Shown here piece by piece: positions 57,601 through 63,061 of a stretch of 64,000 nt of DNA. The notes below the pieces were generated by a model. That model ran no database searches. It saw only the letters and a program-made list of their open reading frames with translations, and was not told where the DNA came from. A program made the translations under genes and the position numbers. Within the stretch, counting starts at the first letter, position 1; every line of letters begins with the position of its first letter. This DNA comes from Bacteroidales bacterium (lineage in GTDB: Bacteria; Bacteroidota; Bacteroidia; Bacteroidales; VadinHA17): positions 1 through 64,000 of the forward strand of contig JARGFQ010000006.1 in NCBI GenBank assembly GCA_029210565.1. Direction: 5' to 3'.

Positions 57601-59613
57601 GCAGGTGAGACGATGGTATGGCAGGTCAATGAGGGCTCGGGATGGAACAACCTGAGTGACGGGGCTCTCTACCAGGGTACCCAGACGCCTCAGCTGGTGA
57701 TAATGAACGCCGTTAACGCCATGAACGGATGGTTTTACAGGCTTGAGATCGCCGGTCCTTGCGGTTTATATTACACCCGCGAGGCGCTGCTGACAGTCAA
57801 CGCATGGCCGACAGCAGAGATCGCTCCTGTTGACACCCTGCTTGTCTGCGGCGGCATACCCACGCAGCTGCATGGTAATCCTGCAGGCGGATCACTGGTA
57901 TACACGAACCACAGATGGTTCGGGGATATCGGACCGCTGAGCCAGTACAATGTGGAAGACCCGGTGTTCAACACCTCCATGGCCGGCTACTACAGGCTGG
58001 TCTACCAGGTGACTGACAGCACGGGTTGTGTAGGACTTGACACCCTGGTGATCGAAGTCGAGAAGCCTGTTGCCATGTTCACGGTTGACGCTCCTTCGGG
58101 ATGCCAGCCGCTGACTGTCAACTTCACCAACGGATCAACGGGGTACAGCTCGTTGCTGTGGGACTTCGGCGACACCCAGACATCGACGGATGTCAACCCG
58201 ACCCATACATATCCGAACACCACCTCATCGCTGGCCTACTACACGGTAAGGCTGGAGGTGACCTCGGCGAACGGGTGTGTCTCTTTGATGGAGAACAACA
58301 TTACTGTCTTCCCGGAGATACTCTCTGATTTCATCATCAGTGATGACACCATCTGTTCCGGAGAAAGCGTCATGCTCTCGACGCTGCCGGGTGCGTATAA
58401 ATATGACTGGACCTTCGGCGATGGGTTTATGGAGTCAGGTTCGAACGTGATCAGCCATGTATATTTCAATCCGGGACCTGATCCGGTGACCTACAATGTC
58501 ACCCTGAGGACCGAATCGTTCTTCGGCTGTATCAGTGAGACGACACTGCCGCTGGTGGTCTACCCGACCCCGGTGCCGGCCTTCACTGCCACGCCTGCGT
58601 CGCAGGTCTTCCCGGCTGCCACCGTCACCTTCACGAACAACACCAATGCCGGCAACTGGAGCTGGCTCTGGGAGTTCGCTGACGGGAACACTTCCGGGGA
58701 GACCTCGCCGGTGTATACCTATGCTGCTCCGGGTGACTATGATGTCAGTCTGACGGTCAGCAACGGCGTCTGTTCGGAGTCAGTGATGCATACGGTGAGG
58801 GTACTGCCCACGCCGCCGATAGCCGCTTTTGACTCGATACCGTCAGGCTGTATGCCGTGGAACATAGCTCCTGTCAACAATTCGCTCTATGCAACAGGCT
58901 ATTACTGGGACTTCGGTGACGGGCACACCTCCAACGCCATGAACCCGAATTATACCTATGTGCAGCCAGGCACCTTCCAGATCACTCTCACGGTGACCGG
59001 TCCGGGCGGAAACGACACCCATTCGCAGATAGTACATGTCTATCCCTCGCCCAGGGCTTACTTCGACGTCTCACCGGCGAAGGTATATGTCAACGACGAG
59101 CAGGTGAGGCTCTACAATCTCACCGAGGGCGGTGACAGCTTCATCTGGGAGTTCGGTGACGGCGACACGTCGCATATACGCGATCCGTACCACAGGTATA
59201 CCACCGAGGGTATTTATGACATCACGCTGCATGCATATTCGGCCAACGGCTGCTATGACGCCTATACGAAGTCGCCTGCCGTAACCGTTGAGCCTTTTGG
59301 TCAGCTGGTGTTTGCATCGGTCTTTAAGCCCAATACTGACGGTCCGATAGAGATTGACGAACTGCCCAACAGCGGTGACGCCATGGATATGTTCTTCTTC
59401 CCGCCGATCAGGGAGACGGTGCTTGAGTACCATCTGCAGGTCTTCAACAGGTGGGGTACGCTGATATTCGAGACCTTTGACATCAACAGGCCATGGAACG
59501 GCTACTACAAGGGCCAGCTGTGTCAGCAGGGGGTCTATGTATGGCTCGTGGAGGGAAAGTATGCCAACGGCCGGCCGTTCAAGAAGGCGGGTGACATAAC
59601 GTTGTTGCATTAA
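42637..59613 (+). CDS. Giant secreted multidomain adhesin-like protein with T9SS type B (gliding-motility) C-terminal domain
   Basis: A 5,658-aa protein (roughly 0.57 MDa by rough estimate), one uninterrupted frame. Residues 1-37 are a signal peptide ending VVQSQ. About 40-1300 hold a unique N-terminus and scattered PKD/Ig-like domains; about 1300-1762 five PKD-like units of 92 aa; about 2515-2748 and 3945-4022 SprB-type repeats (CYGDNSGAIDLTVTG, CNGATDGAIDLGVSGG); about 2750-3935 fourteen units of about 84 aa (ADDLxIGTCP, GGEPGYTYLWSP, TYTVTVTDANGC); about 4291-5057 eight Ig-like domains (CEGETATFTVDAG, TYQWYVDTGSG); about 5145-5550 PKD domains (WDFGD repeatedly). The last 100 residues are a CHU_C/gliding-motility type B sorting domain (HLQVFNRWGTLIFETF, KAGDITLLH). 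It should be exported by T9SS to the surface, where it resembles SprB-like adhesins; adhesion or gliding is inferred. Confidence 0.92.
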   Translation: MKSFLYLKSVCRRSGFAIKALVLLFFMVIPFAVVQSQPVWVSPTPSLGAPGPTSIPINYGIDRAGTIYIIVLNYNNPNQQSPTTVRGQATNPTLASVVFNAVIPIAGADINAVLQSIAGSLAANTYHTIYLVASDSNGVLQATSVRLNATTLICPKLNYFTFFGNLGECVNLGAVGAYQVAPIGALPTGVLAGTTWTVDWGDGSPVWTYTSTADNDFPPAQMHTFTSVDECAYVGSWVVKNPCGEFLAGTSVFVVHGRDIPSDGDGELILEERETHTPNIFYVCEGMEHNITLRDNSTWNCQNPNVPAPLNPNDYDNDFPRTIQFVYGETPMGVIMNTISGDVIIGGSSTANSSNGVVGPVLGPLAPPNPETLTDEITIPATCQVGERFYVYIKNWNKCNPYVDENLDYVYEEFIIEVVSSPPEPNVTTPLYYCEGSVPATISATPTVAGYVINWYADAALTVHLYTGEDYAHGETAPGTYNYWVTQSGGVYGCEGPAAQVTLNIIEAPNQPTISASGPVTFCDDGSSSVTLTADPHTPPAISSYQWYRNGSPVGGATGASITIDQVSESGSYTVRTIGLAPTFCPSPLSDPVAVLIDVPPVATAGPQHNLCNSTNTNLQGNTGGSDLLNSANGEWTFLNNLVWKENFSESQDYLTSGTQWTTSGITPDVNTYFHTLNRRMAARDLDAEAVWQSEVIDISAMSPVKISVFLQETGSLEPSDYIRVYYILNGGVPQYFTTNGNNTNDFGTRTASVTNLSGNTLQIVIRCLNNEPDEYYYFDNIEVRQVPALAEPVISSITNSTSSVSGLWPDYNYFRWSVFSDNNACDSVSAVHVILRDLSPAAANAGPAQSFCETSSTVMAANTATNGGTGTWSLVSGSGTVSELNNPLSAVSGLGYGPNVFRWTITSAYGICPSTSSTVTITRTPDPLDLTSGVTVVKDPVCYNTPGQIQIAGSEADVRYYLRTGGTDGASVHGNGGTITLTTPNLTSAASFEIHAIKDITGCEIIFGPFTINVNPEFTLAQLYSSHNICALATTTISVELTGGTSPYTIVWNDGTDHTENNYVSGTPITVGPYPTGSTVITLTSVADNNMCVPASLGTPITITVGSTPSSATLTGTGDACDGASSSLTFTVNDGVPPYDIIINGVTYNDRLSGSSIDLGVLPIGSYTYTLTSVIDACGNPVPPAGLPPAYTFIINEIPSASGTMNNVPVICSDGTTDILLASTVAGSTFTWTVANSPAVTWLAGKAPADGSGVINDVIAQNLEHTGSAPTTVTYTIIPTGPGSTFCIGPPVTRDIVVNPTAQLNDPADMAVCNGVATAAVNFITNRTGGTTTYSWTNSNTSIGLAAASGTGNLPSFTAVNAGTTPVSTTIEVTPYFEGCPGTPQSFTITVNPAGQVNDPSDQELCNGAATAAVNFTTNRTGGTTTYAWSNSNTSIGLGANGTGNIPSFTATNGGTSPVTATITVTPSFEGCAGAPETFTITVNPSGQVNDPANQELCNGAATTAVTFGTNRTGGTTIYSWSNNNTSIGLGANGTGNIASFTATNGGTSPVTATITVTPSFEGCAGTPQTFTITVNPSGQVNDPADQVRCNGAATAAVNFTTSRTGGTTTYSWSNSNTSIGLGANGTGNIASFTATNGGTSPVTATITVTPSFEGCAGTPQSFTITVNPSGQVDDPADQELCNGAMTAAVNFNTNRTGGTTTYSWTNSNTSIGLAAASGAGNLPSFTAVNTGTSPALTTIEVTPYFEGCAGTPQSFTITVNPTPVLTSPLTPPDLCSNSVFTYTPTSLTAGTTFTWTRLAAAGITPAGPVSGVNGVSETLRNFTSATIPVTYEYTLIANGCSNVQNVVVNIKPEPVISNQSAAVCSGETLTHTILLDNFVNPGDNVTFTWPAPVLSGGLTGGTARSVPSSADMTDSFVNTSGLAETATYTVTPVYNGCVGEARDIIVTVGSQPVLGNLDMFACSAVPTGLVLAVAPTSSPATTYDIDLITVQAGLVAAAGNAVAANGIMDVNYLANDIFTNETGVNRTVTYRVRPVFGATCIGDWVNVVVTVRPQPVIVPGQVQTVCSNTAASSEILLVPVNTPAGSTFSWPLPVMSDGSAQGTTGTNVATDPAGTPHITDTFENYGAAPITATYTVTPYSSFSCAGTPVDVVITVNPEPAAPVITGDNMLCTDETNVIYTVPLTPGSSYTWTVPATVGTKIFDANSNAIIITAASSAGSGTITVTESNSYGCTGPAGSFNVDVLAPSPVSTITGSDLVCALETGLYSVPNNAGSVYSWTLPTGAALIGDPSASSITVTFGTVSGNISVREVNAAGCITDHTPLPVTVRPLPTAIISNSGTICVEDTHPINISLTGTAPWDVVYAINGVDQPAINIAASPYTLNANISGNYTITSVIDANNCSNTGIGNATVSHFPVPTATISGTTAVCAGQSAVITVTLTGAAPWDFIYTDGVTPVTVTNHPVNVFTFTVTPAAATTYTLVSMEDNNGCTGTLSGSATVTINAQPVLSFGVTDLQCYGDNSGAIDLTVTGSASNSFAWMGPDGFTAGTEDLSGLKAGLYNVTVTSGDGCVVSGQTTVFEPSLLTLTSTGNITILCNGDPTGAGSFTAAGGTAPYTFSTIVNTSGATLTPAASSVAVTDAGGGTITVQVTDAHICTAEATITVTEPPALSLSATTANILCFGGNNGTIITSVTGGTPPYIYAWTNSGGGSGLTAGAPNQGGLTAGTYDVTVTDANGCQTTGSWTLTQPDAIVVTATTDDNLIGTCSSAQLNTTVTGGVEPAGGYLYSWSPAAGLSAADIANPVAKPASTTTYTVTVTDANGCVKSASVVVNVAPVLTAVAYADDNLIGTCPSSQTQLHVNVNGGEAPYSYSWLPVAELTPANTEDPVAKPAATTTYTVTVTDANGCTATANVTVNVAPELDVTVTVDDNLIGLCPLSVAHLSATATGGEGGYTYLWDNAATLDDPTKFNPTAKPAATTTYTVTVTDANGCTDQASIVVNVAPDLSVVASADDLAIGTCPTSVSHLDATVTGGEGGFTYKWTPTTGLDDSNIQTPTAKPSVTTTYIVSVTDANGCQATDNITITVQPALTLTLAVDDSSIGTCPGSEAHITSTVGGGEPGYTYLWTPAAGLSSDIDPNPTAKPATTTTYTLTVTDQNGCTVSRDITITVVPELTVTASAADPLIGTCPSSNTTLNAVALGGEPGYTYNWMPVDGLNNPALQSPLAKPLVTTTYTVTVTDNNGCTATADVTVTVAPDLTAVATADDLTIGTCPTSVSHLDVTASGGEPGYTYLWSPVAGLSDPNSKTPTAKPAATTTYTVTVTDANGCQTTADVTITVAPVLTVTATADDYNIGTCPSSDAQLTAVANGGEPGYTYLWSPAAGLSATDIPDPVAKPLVTTTYTVLVTDMNGCTATTTVTITIAPELTATATASDPNIGTCLSSVSNLDVTVTGGEAPYVSYSWFPTDGLSDPNIENPVAKPAVTTTYTVTVTDNNGCTTTANVTVNVLPELLVTASADDLFIGTCPTSRSNLDATVTGGEPGYSYSWAPVLGLNNPNVANPVAKPSLTTTYTVTVTDANGCQATDDITITVQPELTVSAVADDYIVSTCITSVSNITATTVGGEELAGGGYTWSWAPSAGLSATDIPNPVAKPASTTTYTVTVTDANGCTAVNTVTIEVRAPLVAVATATDYLIGDCPGQSTTLDVAVTGGEELYTYSWAPAATLNDPNIKSPVASPTVNTTYTVTVTDANGCSITADVTINIAPPLTATAAVDDDPIGECPLSVAHLSTTVSGGEGGYTYLWDNPATLDDATKANPVAKPAVSTLYTVLVTDSNGCTTTSQVQVNVAPPLTVTASADDYIIGSCPTSIANLTAVGAGGELLLSGDYTYNWSPAAGLNYTNVASPTAKPAVTTTYTVTITDRNGCTATDQVTITINPPIVLTTTPVVYAGGYNITCNGATDGAIDLGVSGGEAPYAYAWTGPAGYTAITEDISGLAAGTYSITVTDANNCTAVTTVVLLEPAPLTLGKTPDVVLACYGDATATGSFTVSGGTAPYTVIVVSDNTGASVTITGTSLAFTGAAAGTITAGVTDANGCYAEASIIITQPPELMPGSVDGDQEVCFLGNPLPLNEVTAPAGGPAVILFQWESSTNGGSTWNIIPGATMASYDPPAGIMQTTHFRRRVNSAACDPAYSNEVVVTVNPLPVASIAGAGFVCPGDPATLTVTVTVGVSPFTVVLSDGTTVTNYVSGDPITVNPLVSTTYTITSVTDSKGCTVSAPHADLTGSATIDVKVVPEIVLQPLNATVCEDDVATFVTDAGMTTNPQYQWFVDTGSGMTPMAGENAATLLVTATSAMNGNQYQAEISGDCPVAVLSDIVTLTVNEKPEIVAGPADVTLCAGEDAVFTVDAGVTTNPTYQWYVDTGSGWTPAVGARYQGANTATLTVVSTLEMMSGYIYMVRVSGTCLPYAESVPVTLTVTRQAEITQHPVSLTLCEGETATFTVDAGLTTNPTYEWEVSSDGGATWTPIAGETNASYIIGAVATADNNTAYRGIVHSSCGSSVTSLPAFLTVNELPEIVDQPDDVVICEYAIADFTVDAGVTTGATYRWQRSIDGGTNWNNLTETATYFGVSTMNLKVNGTHRTMSGDRFRVIVSGTCLPPDTSVAALLTVDTAPEILAQPVGSTICENTNTAFTVTAQGTALTYQWFVDTGDGSGFSAITDAGVYSGATTNVLSLTAVPRTYDNYRYRVEVEGSCLPKAISQTVQLDVSIETVITLQPADSAICEFMTAGFTALAEGANLTYQWQYFDGAAWTDLTNTGLYLGVQTPNLMVFGPPRTMDGTRYRVVIGGDCSADLISDEAVLTVYTAPEISVHPDEFRGCPGGNATYSVVAAGTNLVYQWQVNSGSGFADVTDGTIYSGTNTPDLTISNLDISMNGYLVRVVVSGTCLPPVTSSFAPLRVYMEPSIITEPDDAEVCDQTGTAFFSQVFNTGAGETMVWQVNEGSGWNNLSDGALYQGTQTPQLVIMNAVNAMNGWFYRLEIAGPCGLYYTREALLTVNAWPTAEIAPVDTLLVCGGIPTQLHGNPAGGSLVYTNHRWFGDIGPLSQYNVEDPVFNTSMAGYYRLVYQVTDSTGCVGLDTLVIEVEKPVAMFTVDAPSGCQPLTVNFTNGSTGYSSLLWDFGDTQTSTDVNPTHTYPNTTSSLAYYTVRLEVTSANGCVSLMENNITVFPEILSDFIISDDTICSGESVMLSTLPGAYKYDWTFGDGFMESGSNVISHVYFNPGPDPVTYNVTLRTESFFGCISETTLPLVVYPTPVPAFTATPASQVFPAATVTFTNNTNAGNWSWLWEFADGNTSGETSPVYTYAAPGDYDVSLTVSNGVCSESVMHTVRVLPTPPIAAFDSIPSGCMPWNIAPVNNSLYATGYYWDFGDGHTSNAMNPNYTYVQPGTFQITLTVTGPGGNDTHSQIVHVYPSPRAYFDVSPAKVYVNDEQVRLYNLTEGGDSFIWEFGDGDTSHIRDPYHRYTTEGIYDITLHAYSANGCYDAYTKSPAVTVEPFGQLVFASVFKPNTDGPIEIDELPNSGDAMDMFFFPPIRETVLEYHLQVFNRWGTLIFETFDINRPWNGYYKGQLCQQGVYVWLVEGKYANGRPFKKAGDITLLH
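46533..47920 (+). repeat. Five 276-bp repeats encoding PKD-like domains
   Basis: Unit starts near 46533, 46812, 47088, 47364 and 47640 give a period of 276-279 bp, or 92 aa. Each begins with a GQVNDPADQELCNG-like motif and contains NRTGGTT and SFEGCAG. Units 2 to 4 are nearly identical at the nucleotide level (the runs encoding GANGTGNI, FTATNGG), so they were amplified or homogenised recently and are recombination-prone. They also make short-read assembly doubtful here. Confidence 0.8.
50885..54440 (+). repeat. Fourteen-copy repeat of about 252 bp within the giant gene
   Basis: Fourteen consecutive units of about 84 aa, each with an acidic ADD, the pair IGTCP, then GGE, Y-W-P, AKPAxTTTYTVTVTDANGC and a V-rich end VTVNVAP. 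The two cysteines per unit (in GTCP and NGC) could form an intradomain disulfide. The acidic positions suggest calcium binding, which is inference. Copies are diverged at 30-50 percent of positions by eye, so this block is older than the five-unit block. Confidence 0.85.
55507..57805 (+). repeat. Eight tandem Ig-like domains within the giant gene
   Basis: Units of 90-100 aa begin PEI followed by QP and a CE motif (VCEDD, LCEGE, ICENT), contain TYQW or a variant, and end CLP and LTV. This is the pattern of Bacteroidetes bacterial Ig-like repeats. The block precedes the C-terminal PKD domains. Confidence 0.75.
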
Positions 59614-59636
59614 TGCAGAAAATCAACATCTGATAT

Positions 59637-59667
59637 GGCAGCGGCAGGTCTGAGACCTGCCGCTGCC
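59637..59667. terminator. Perfect 15-bp inverted repeat downstream of the giant gene
   Basis: GGCAGCGGCAGGTCT, a single G, then its exact reverse complement. It lies 23 bp after the stop codon at 59613. GGCAGGTCT-type palindromes are a dispersed repeat class in Bacteroidetes and many lie between convergent genes. It has no T run, so it may act as a transcript-end hairpin or simply as a repeat. Confidence 0.6.
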
Positions 59668-59699
59668 TGCATGTGGAGCAGGTATTGTATTTGGATGAT

Positions 59700-59728
59700 G
59701 ACGCGGCAGGTCTGAGGCCTGCCGCGTC
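59700..59728. terminator. Second inverted repeat of the same class, 14-bp stem
   Basis: GACGCGGCAGGTCT and AGGCCTGCCGCGTC around a single G, with one G-T wobble. It lies directly after the stop codon side of the small minus-strand gene (59737). The two hairpins together sit between convergent genes, one next to each gene's end, as expected of 3'-end elements. Confidence 0.6.
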
Positions 59729-59736
59729 CTTCCTGT

Positions 59737-59919
59737 CTAGCTGAACGGTTTATCGGAGAAGGGTGAGGCAAAGGGACTATCAGGCTCGCTCTCGGCACCC
59801 TGCCGGCGCCGGGGAGGCGGGTTGGGAGGAGCTGAGGTCATCATGACAAGAGAGATGGAGTTGTCAAGCTCGATGCGTATCACCTCCGGCCTGACATATC
59901 TTCTTCTCTTCCTGATCAT
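59737..59919 (-). CDS. Small conserved Bacteroidetes protein, unknown function
   Basis: A 60-aa protein read MIRKRRRYVRPEVIRIELDN, then SISLVMMTSAPPNPPP, ending in PFASPFSDKPFS. The pattern of a basic start, IELDNSISLVMM, a PPNPP segment and a PFxSPF-type end recurs in small Bacteroidetes proteins of unknown role. The frame extends upstream to an ATG at 59967, but a good -7 box lies at 59937-59944 between the two start codons, so translation from 59919 is preferred. It has no clear signal peptide or membrane helix. The neighbouring T9SS genes do not explain it. Confidence 0.65.
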   Translation of the reverse strand: MIRKRRRYVRPEVIRIELDNSISLVMMTSAPPNPPPRRRQGAESEPDSPFASPFSDKPFS

Positions 59920-59936
59920 GGATTCTTTATTTTGCG

Positions 59937-59944
59937 CAAATATA
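59937..59944 (-). promoter_or_regulatory. -7 promoter element for the small conserved gene
   Basis: On the minus strand the sequence reads TATATTTG followed by CGC, an exact match to TAnnTTTG. It lies 18-25 bp upstream of the ATG at 59919 and so decides that start. Confidence 0.5.
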
Positions 59945-60007
59945 GGCATTTGACAGAAACCCCCCATAAAACATTTTTCAACCGGAAATGTTCGTTCCTG
60001 CTTTCCT

Positions 60008-62752
60008 TCAATCTCTTGTGAGGACGATTTTTTCCAGGTAACGTTTCCCGCCGGTCACAACCTCAACGATAAGGAGGCCGCCCGCTGCTGAGGGGTAATA
60101 TTCCTTCAGTTCGCCTGAATTGAAGCGTTCATCGTTGGCTGCGACTATCATCCTGCCGGTGATGTCAAAGATCCTGACCTTACCGCTGATGCCGTCCCAC
60201 TCCGGTCCCTGCGGGAGCACGCAAACCTTGCCGGAGGCTGCGTAGATTTTGAGATCGCTGACCACCGTTTCCGGCTCAACCGTCGGTGCTGACTTCTTCT
60301 CGGGAGCAATAACCGTCAGTGTGAACCTGCCGGAGTCTGTTCCCGCCACAGCGGTGAAGCTGTACTCCGAGTATGCCGTTAAGTCAACGCTCTTGCCGGC
60401 AAGGCGGTCAGTAAGTATGAATTTGTAATTGCCGGTTGCCTGCAGCTGGCTTCTTTTGATCGTAAAGTCGCCTGCCCCCGGTATTACTACCGTCAGCGGG
60501 ATTGAGATGGTCTTATCGGGCCAGGGGATGGAGTTGATGGAGTAGTCCTCTCCACCCATCACCGCGTATATTTTTGGGTTCTTGACAACAGGATTAAAGA
60601 TCTTTCCTGCATCGAAGCCGTGGTCGAAGCTCATTGTTGCCGAGGGCTCGAACCTGATCACCATCTCGTCCTGCGACGAAGGTGACGCCAGTGTGAGTCT
60701 CAGCAGCGGTATCTGTCCGGAGGACTTGAACCTCGGGGTGGCATTGTGTTCACGGGCGTTGTCGGGTATGTTGAGCCAGGTGCCTGTGCCGCGTGTCTTC
60801 ACGAAGAAACCCTGCATAGACGGCAGATGTGCCGTGCCTCCGTTGGTGCCGATGCCGTTGACATATGATGCCTCACCGGTTTCGGTGCGGATGTAATATG
60901 CATCCCTGACGTTGCTGTCGGAGAAGGTGACTGCATCCCAGTTGATGCCGCAGGTGAGGGAGTTGCCGAGCAGCGAATAGCCATAGAGAGAGGTATCGCT
61001 GCCCGAGCCGCTGAAGGGCAGGTCGAACTGACCCAGTGATGTGACAATCGACTTGAGATTGCTGTATTTCATTGTGGCATCCTCAAAGACGAAGACATTG
61101 TATCCTTTTCTTACCTCCAGGTCACTGAAAGGTGTTGTGCCGTCATAGCCGTCGTGCCACTGCCAGCCATCGGCCACGCTGGTGACCACCTTGCTCTCGT
61201 CGTAGCTCAGCAGGTTCTCCGGCTCGATGTCGGTGAAAACGGTTTTGGAGACGGTGGCGGGGGAGGCTATATAGTGCCATCTGTCGATCTCGGGAGGGGC
61301 GCTCTTGAGGAAGAGCTGCACATTGAGGTTCCCTGCTGCTCCCGAGTAGCTGTCAGTTATCACCGACGCCATGGCGGTCTCTGTTGCCCGGAGTTCAATG
61401 GTTCCGTTGTTTGTCAGTGAGGCGAAGGTCACCCTGGCCCCTGCCTCGACTATCATCTCCAGGCCGGCATTCAGTGTGAAGGAGGGACCGGGAACAGCCA
61501 CAGGGTAGGTTGCCAGTCCGGCAGGGATGACAACGTTCCTGTTGGTCGGGGGGAAGGCTCCCTCCCAGTTCTTTGGATGCGACCATGAGTTGCTGAGCTT
61601 GCCGTTCCAGCGGCTGTAGATCATCTCGTAGGCTCCCCTGTCGGGAATATGTATGCGTGATGCCCTGACGATGTCACGACCAGGGATGGTGATGCCAGGA
61701 TAGCTTTCCGCACCGCTGTCGCGCAGTATGGAGTTATATGTGATGCTGAAGATGCCTGCGTCGGGGTTGGTGAAATTGGGCCCGTCAGCGGCACTGTTCA
61801 CGCTGCTGAGAGTAAGGTTGCCGGCATATGTTGTGCCCTCTATGGCATTGTATTCCAGCACGGACGACGGCGTACCGCTCAGTCCCACATGGTTTGATCC
61901 GCCCCAGATGACATTATTGACAACGATGGCTCCCGGGGAGTCCTCGAGATAGAGTGATGTTCCGTCGCCCACTGGCGAGGAGCTGTTAACAATAGTCGAG
62001 TTCACTAATTTGGGGGCCGCGGCGATGGATGCCACGGTTCCGCCTTTGAGTGTAGCGGATGCTGAACTGTTGCCGTTGAAGAGGGAGTTCTCGATCAGCG
62101 GGGCTGAGCCTGCATCGGCATAGATGGCGCCTCCCTGTACAAGGGCGCTGTTATTCAGGAAGGTACATGCCGAGATGGAGGGTGTGGCGCCGTTGACCAC
62201 AGCAATGGCACCGCCCTTTTCAGCAACACAGTTCCGGAAGGTCGAGTTTGTGACCGTCACTGCCGAAGATGCCAGTCGGAGTCCTCCTCCGATCAGCCCC
62301 CACTTGAAGTGATCTTTCCTGCCATTCTCAACAGTACAGTATATCAGCTGGCTGGCGCCGGATGAGTTGATGTTGATGTTACCCCAGTAATCACCCGGCT
62401 CACCGTTGATGCCGTCGAGGTCGGTGTCGCATGAGAAGAGTATCGGTCTTAACTTTGTTCCGACTGCCAGTATCCGGCCGGTGCCGGTAACAAAAATGGA
62501 AGCCCTGTTCCGGACAGCTATGAGCTTTGCCCCGGCGCTGACCGTAAGAATCTCATTGTCAACGTACAGGTTCCCGTTGAAGTATTTTGTTCCGGAGATG
62601 GTAAGATTACCTGCGAGGAAACCGCTGTACGGATTTGCCATAGAACCGTCGCCCAGCAACTGGCCCGACAACGGCAATACTGTCATTAAGGACATACAGG
62701 CGAACAGAAAGCTCCCCTTTATGCCAAGTCTTTGATGTTGTGCTATAATCAT
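60008..62752 (-). CDS. Beta-helix surface protein with T9SS type A sorting domain
   Basis: A 914-aa exported protein. The signal peptide spans about residues 12-30 (KGSFLFACMSLMTVLPLSG). Residues about 40-370 form a right-handed parallel beta-helix of the polymorphic kind: repeated NSTFRNC, ISACTFLNNS, IENSLFNGNS and VNSTIVNSS turns. The middle (about 380-760) resembles the central part of the 1,119-aa cargo (WNGKLSNSWSHPKNWEGAFP, YSLLGNSLTC). The C-terminal 80 residues (VRIFDITGRMIVAANDERFN, ending KRYLEKIVLTRD) are a T9SS type A tail. Beta-helix cargo proteins often act on or bind polysaccharides, but no catalytic residues are obvious. The promoter lies at 62810-62839. Confidence 0.88.
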   Translation of the reverse strand: MIIAQHQRLGIKGSFLFACMSLMTVLPLSGQLLGDGSMANPYSGFLAGNLTISGTKYFNGNLYVDNEILTVSAGAKLIAVRNRASIFVTGTGRILAVGTKLRPILFSCDTDLDGINGEPGDYWGNININSSGASQLIYCTVENGRKDHFKWGLIGGGLRLASSAVTVTNSTFRNCVAEKGGAIAVVNGATPSISACTFLNNSALVQGGAIYADAGSAPLIENSLFNGNSSASATLKGGTVASIAAAPKLVNSTIVNSSSPVGDGTSLYLEDSPGAIVVNNVIWGGSNHVGLSGTPSSVLEYNAIEGTTYAGNLTLSSVNSAADGPNFTNPDAGIFSITYNSILRDSGAESYPGITIPGRDIVRASRIHIPDRGAYEMIYSRWNGKLSNSWSHPKNWEGAFPPTNRNVVIPAGLATYPVAVPGPSFTLNAGLEMIVEAGARVTFASLTNNGTIELRATETAMASVITDSYSGAAGNLNVQLFLKSAPPEIDRWHYIASPATVSKTVFTDIEPENLLSYDESKVVTSVADGWQWHDGYDGTTPFSDLEVRKGYNVFVFEDATMKYSNLKSIVTSLGQFDLPFSGSGSDTSLYGYSLLGNSLTCGINWDAVTFSDSNVRDAYYIRTETGEASYVNGIGTNGGTAHLPSMQGFFVKTRGTGTWLNIPDNAREHNATPRFKSSGQIPLLRLTLASPSSQDEMVIRFEPSATMSFDHGFDAGKIFNPVVKNPKIYAVMGGEDYSINSIPWPDKTISIPLTVVIPGAGDFTIKRSQLQATGNYKFILTDRLAGKSVDLTAYSEYSFTAVAGTDSGRFTLTVIAPEKKSAPTVEPETVVSDLKIYAASGKVCVLPQGPEWDGISGKVRIFDITGRMIVAANDERFNSGELKEYYPSAAGGLLIVEVVTGGKRYLEKIVLTRD

Positions 62753-62809
62753 CCCTAAATAGATAGCCCTTTATTTACCTTATTTAACTGACAAAAGCCG
62801 TAATTGTTT

Positions 62810-62839
62810 CAAAAGTAAGAAAAGTCACAGTACCGGCAA
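62810..62839 (-). promoter_or_regulatory. Promoter of the 914-aa T9SS gene
   Basis: On the minus strand TTG (62837-62839) and TACTTTTG (62810-62817) are 19 bp apart, a full Bacteroidetes -33/-7 pair. The -7 box lies 58 bp upstream of the start codon at 62752. Confidence 0.6.
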
Positions 62840-62891
62840 CAGGGATATTGTGTTAATAACTTCTGAGATATGAACGGTTACGAGTAGTTTC

Positions 62892-62985
62892 TGTCATTTT
62901 TCTGCCGGGAGGGGGCACATTGGGGAGCGAGTAGCTCATGTCATTTTTCCGCCGGGAGACGGCACACAGGTGAGTGAACGGCTCT
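62892..62985. repeat. Imperfect 47-bp tandem repeat in the divergent intergenic region
   Basis: TGTCATTTTTCTGCCGGGAG at 62892 recurs as TGTCATTTTTCCGCCGGGAG at 62939; both units continue with GGCACA and a GAG-rich end. A weaker third unit (TTTCCGTCAGG and CCGCCGGG) follows around 62995-63017. It lies between the divergent T9SS and ABC genes and may hold regulator sites. Confidence 0.5.
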
Positions 62986-63053
62986 TCTTACTATCTTTCC
63001 GTCAGGAAACCGCCGGGTTGCTTTTTACAGTTACAAAACCGGGTGATTTTATG

Positions 63054-63061
63054 TAAGTTTG
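63054..63061 (+). promoter_or_regulatory. Candidate -7 element of the second ABC transporter gene
   Basis: TAAGTTTG fits TAnnTTTG and lies 18 bp before the ATG at 63079. No TTG is at proper -33 distance. Confidence 0.35.
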
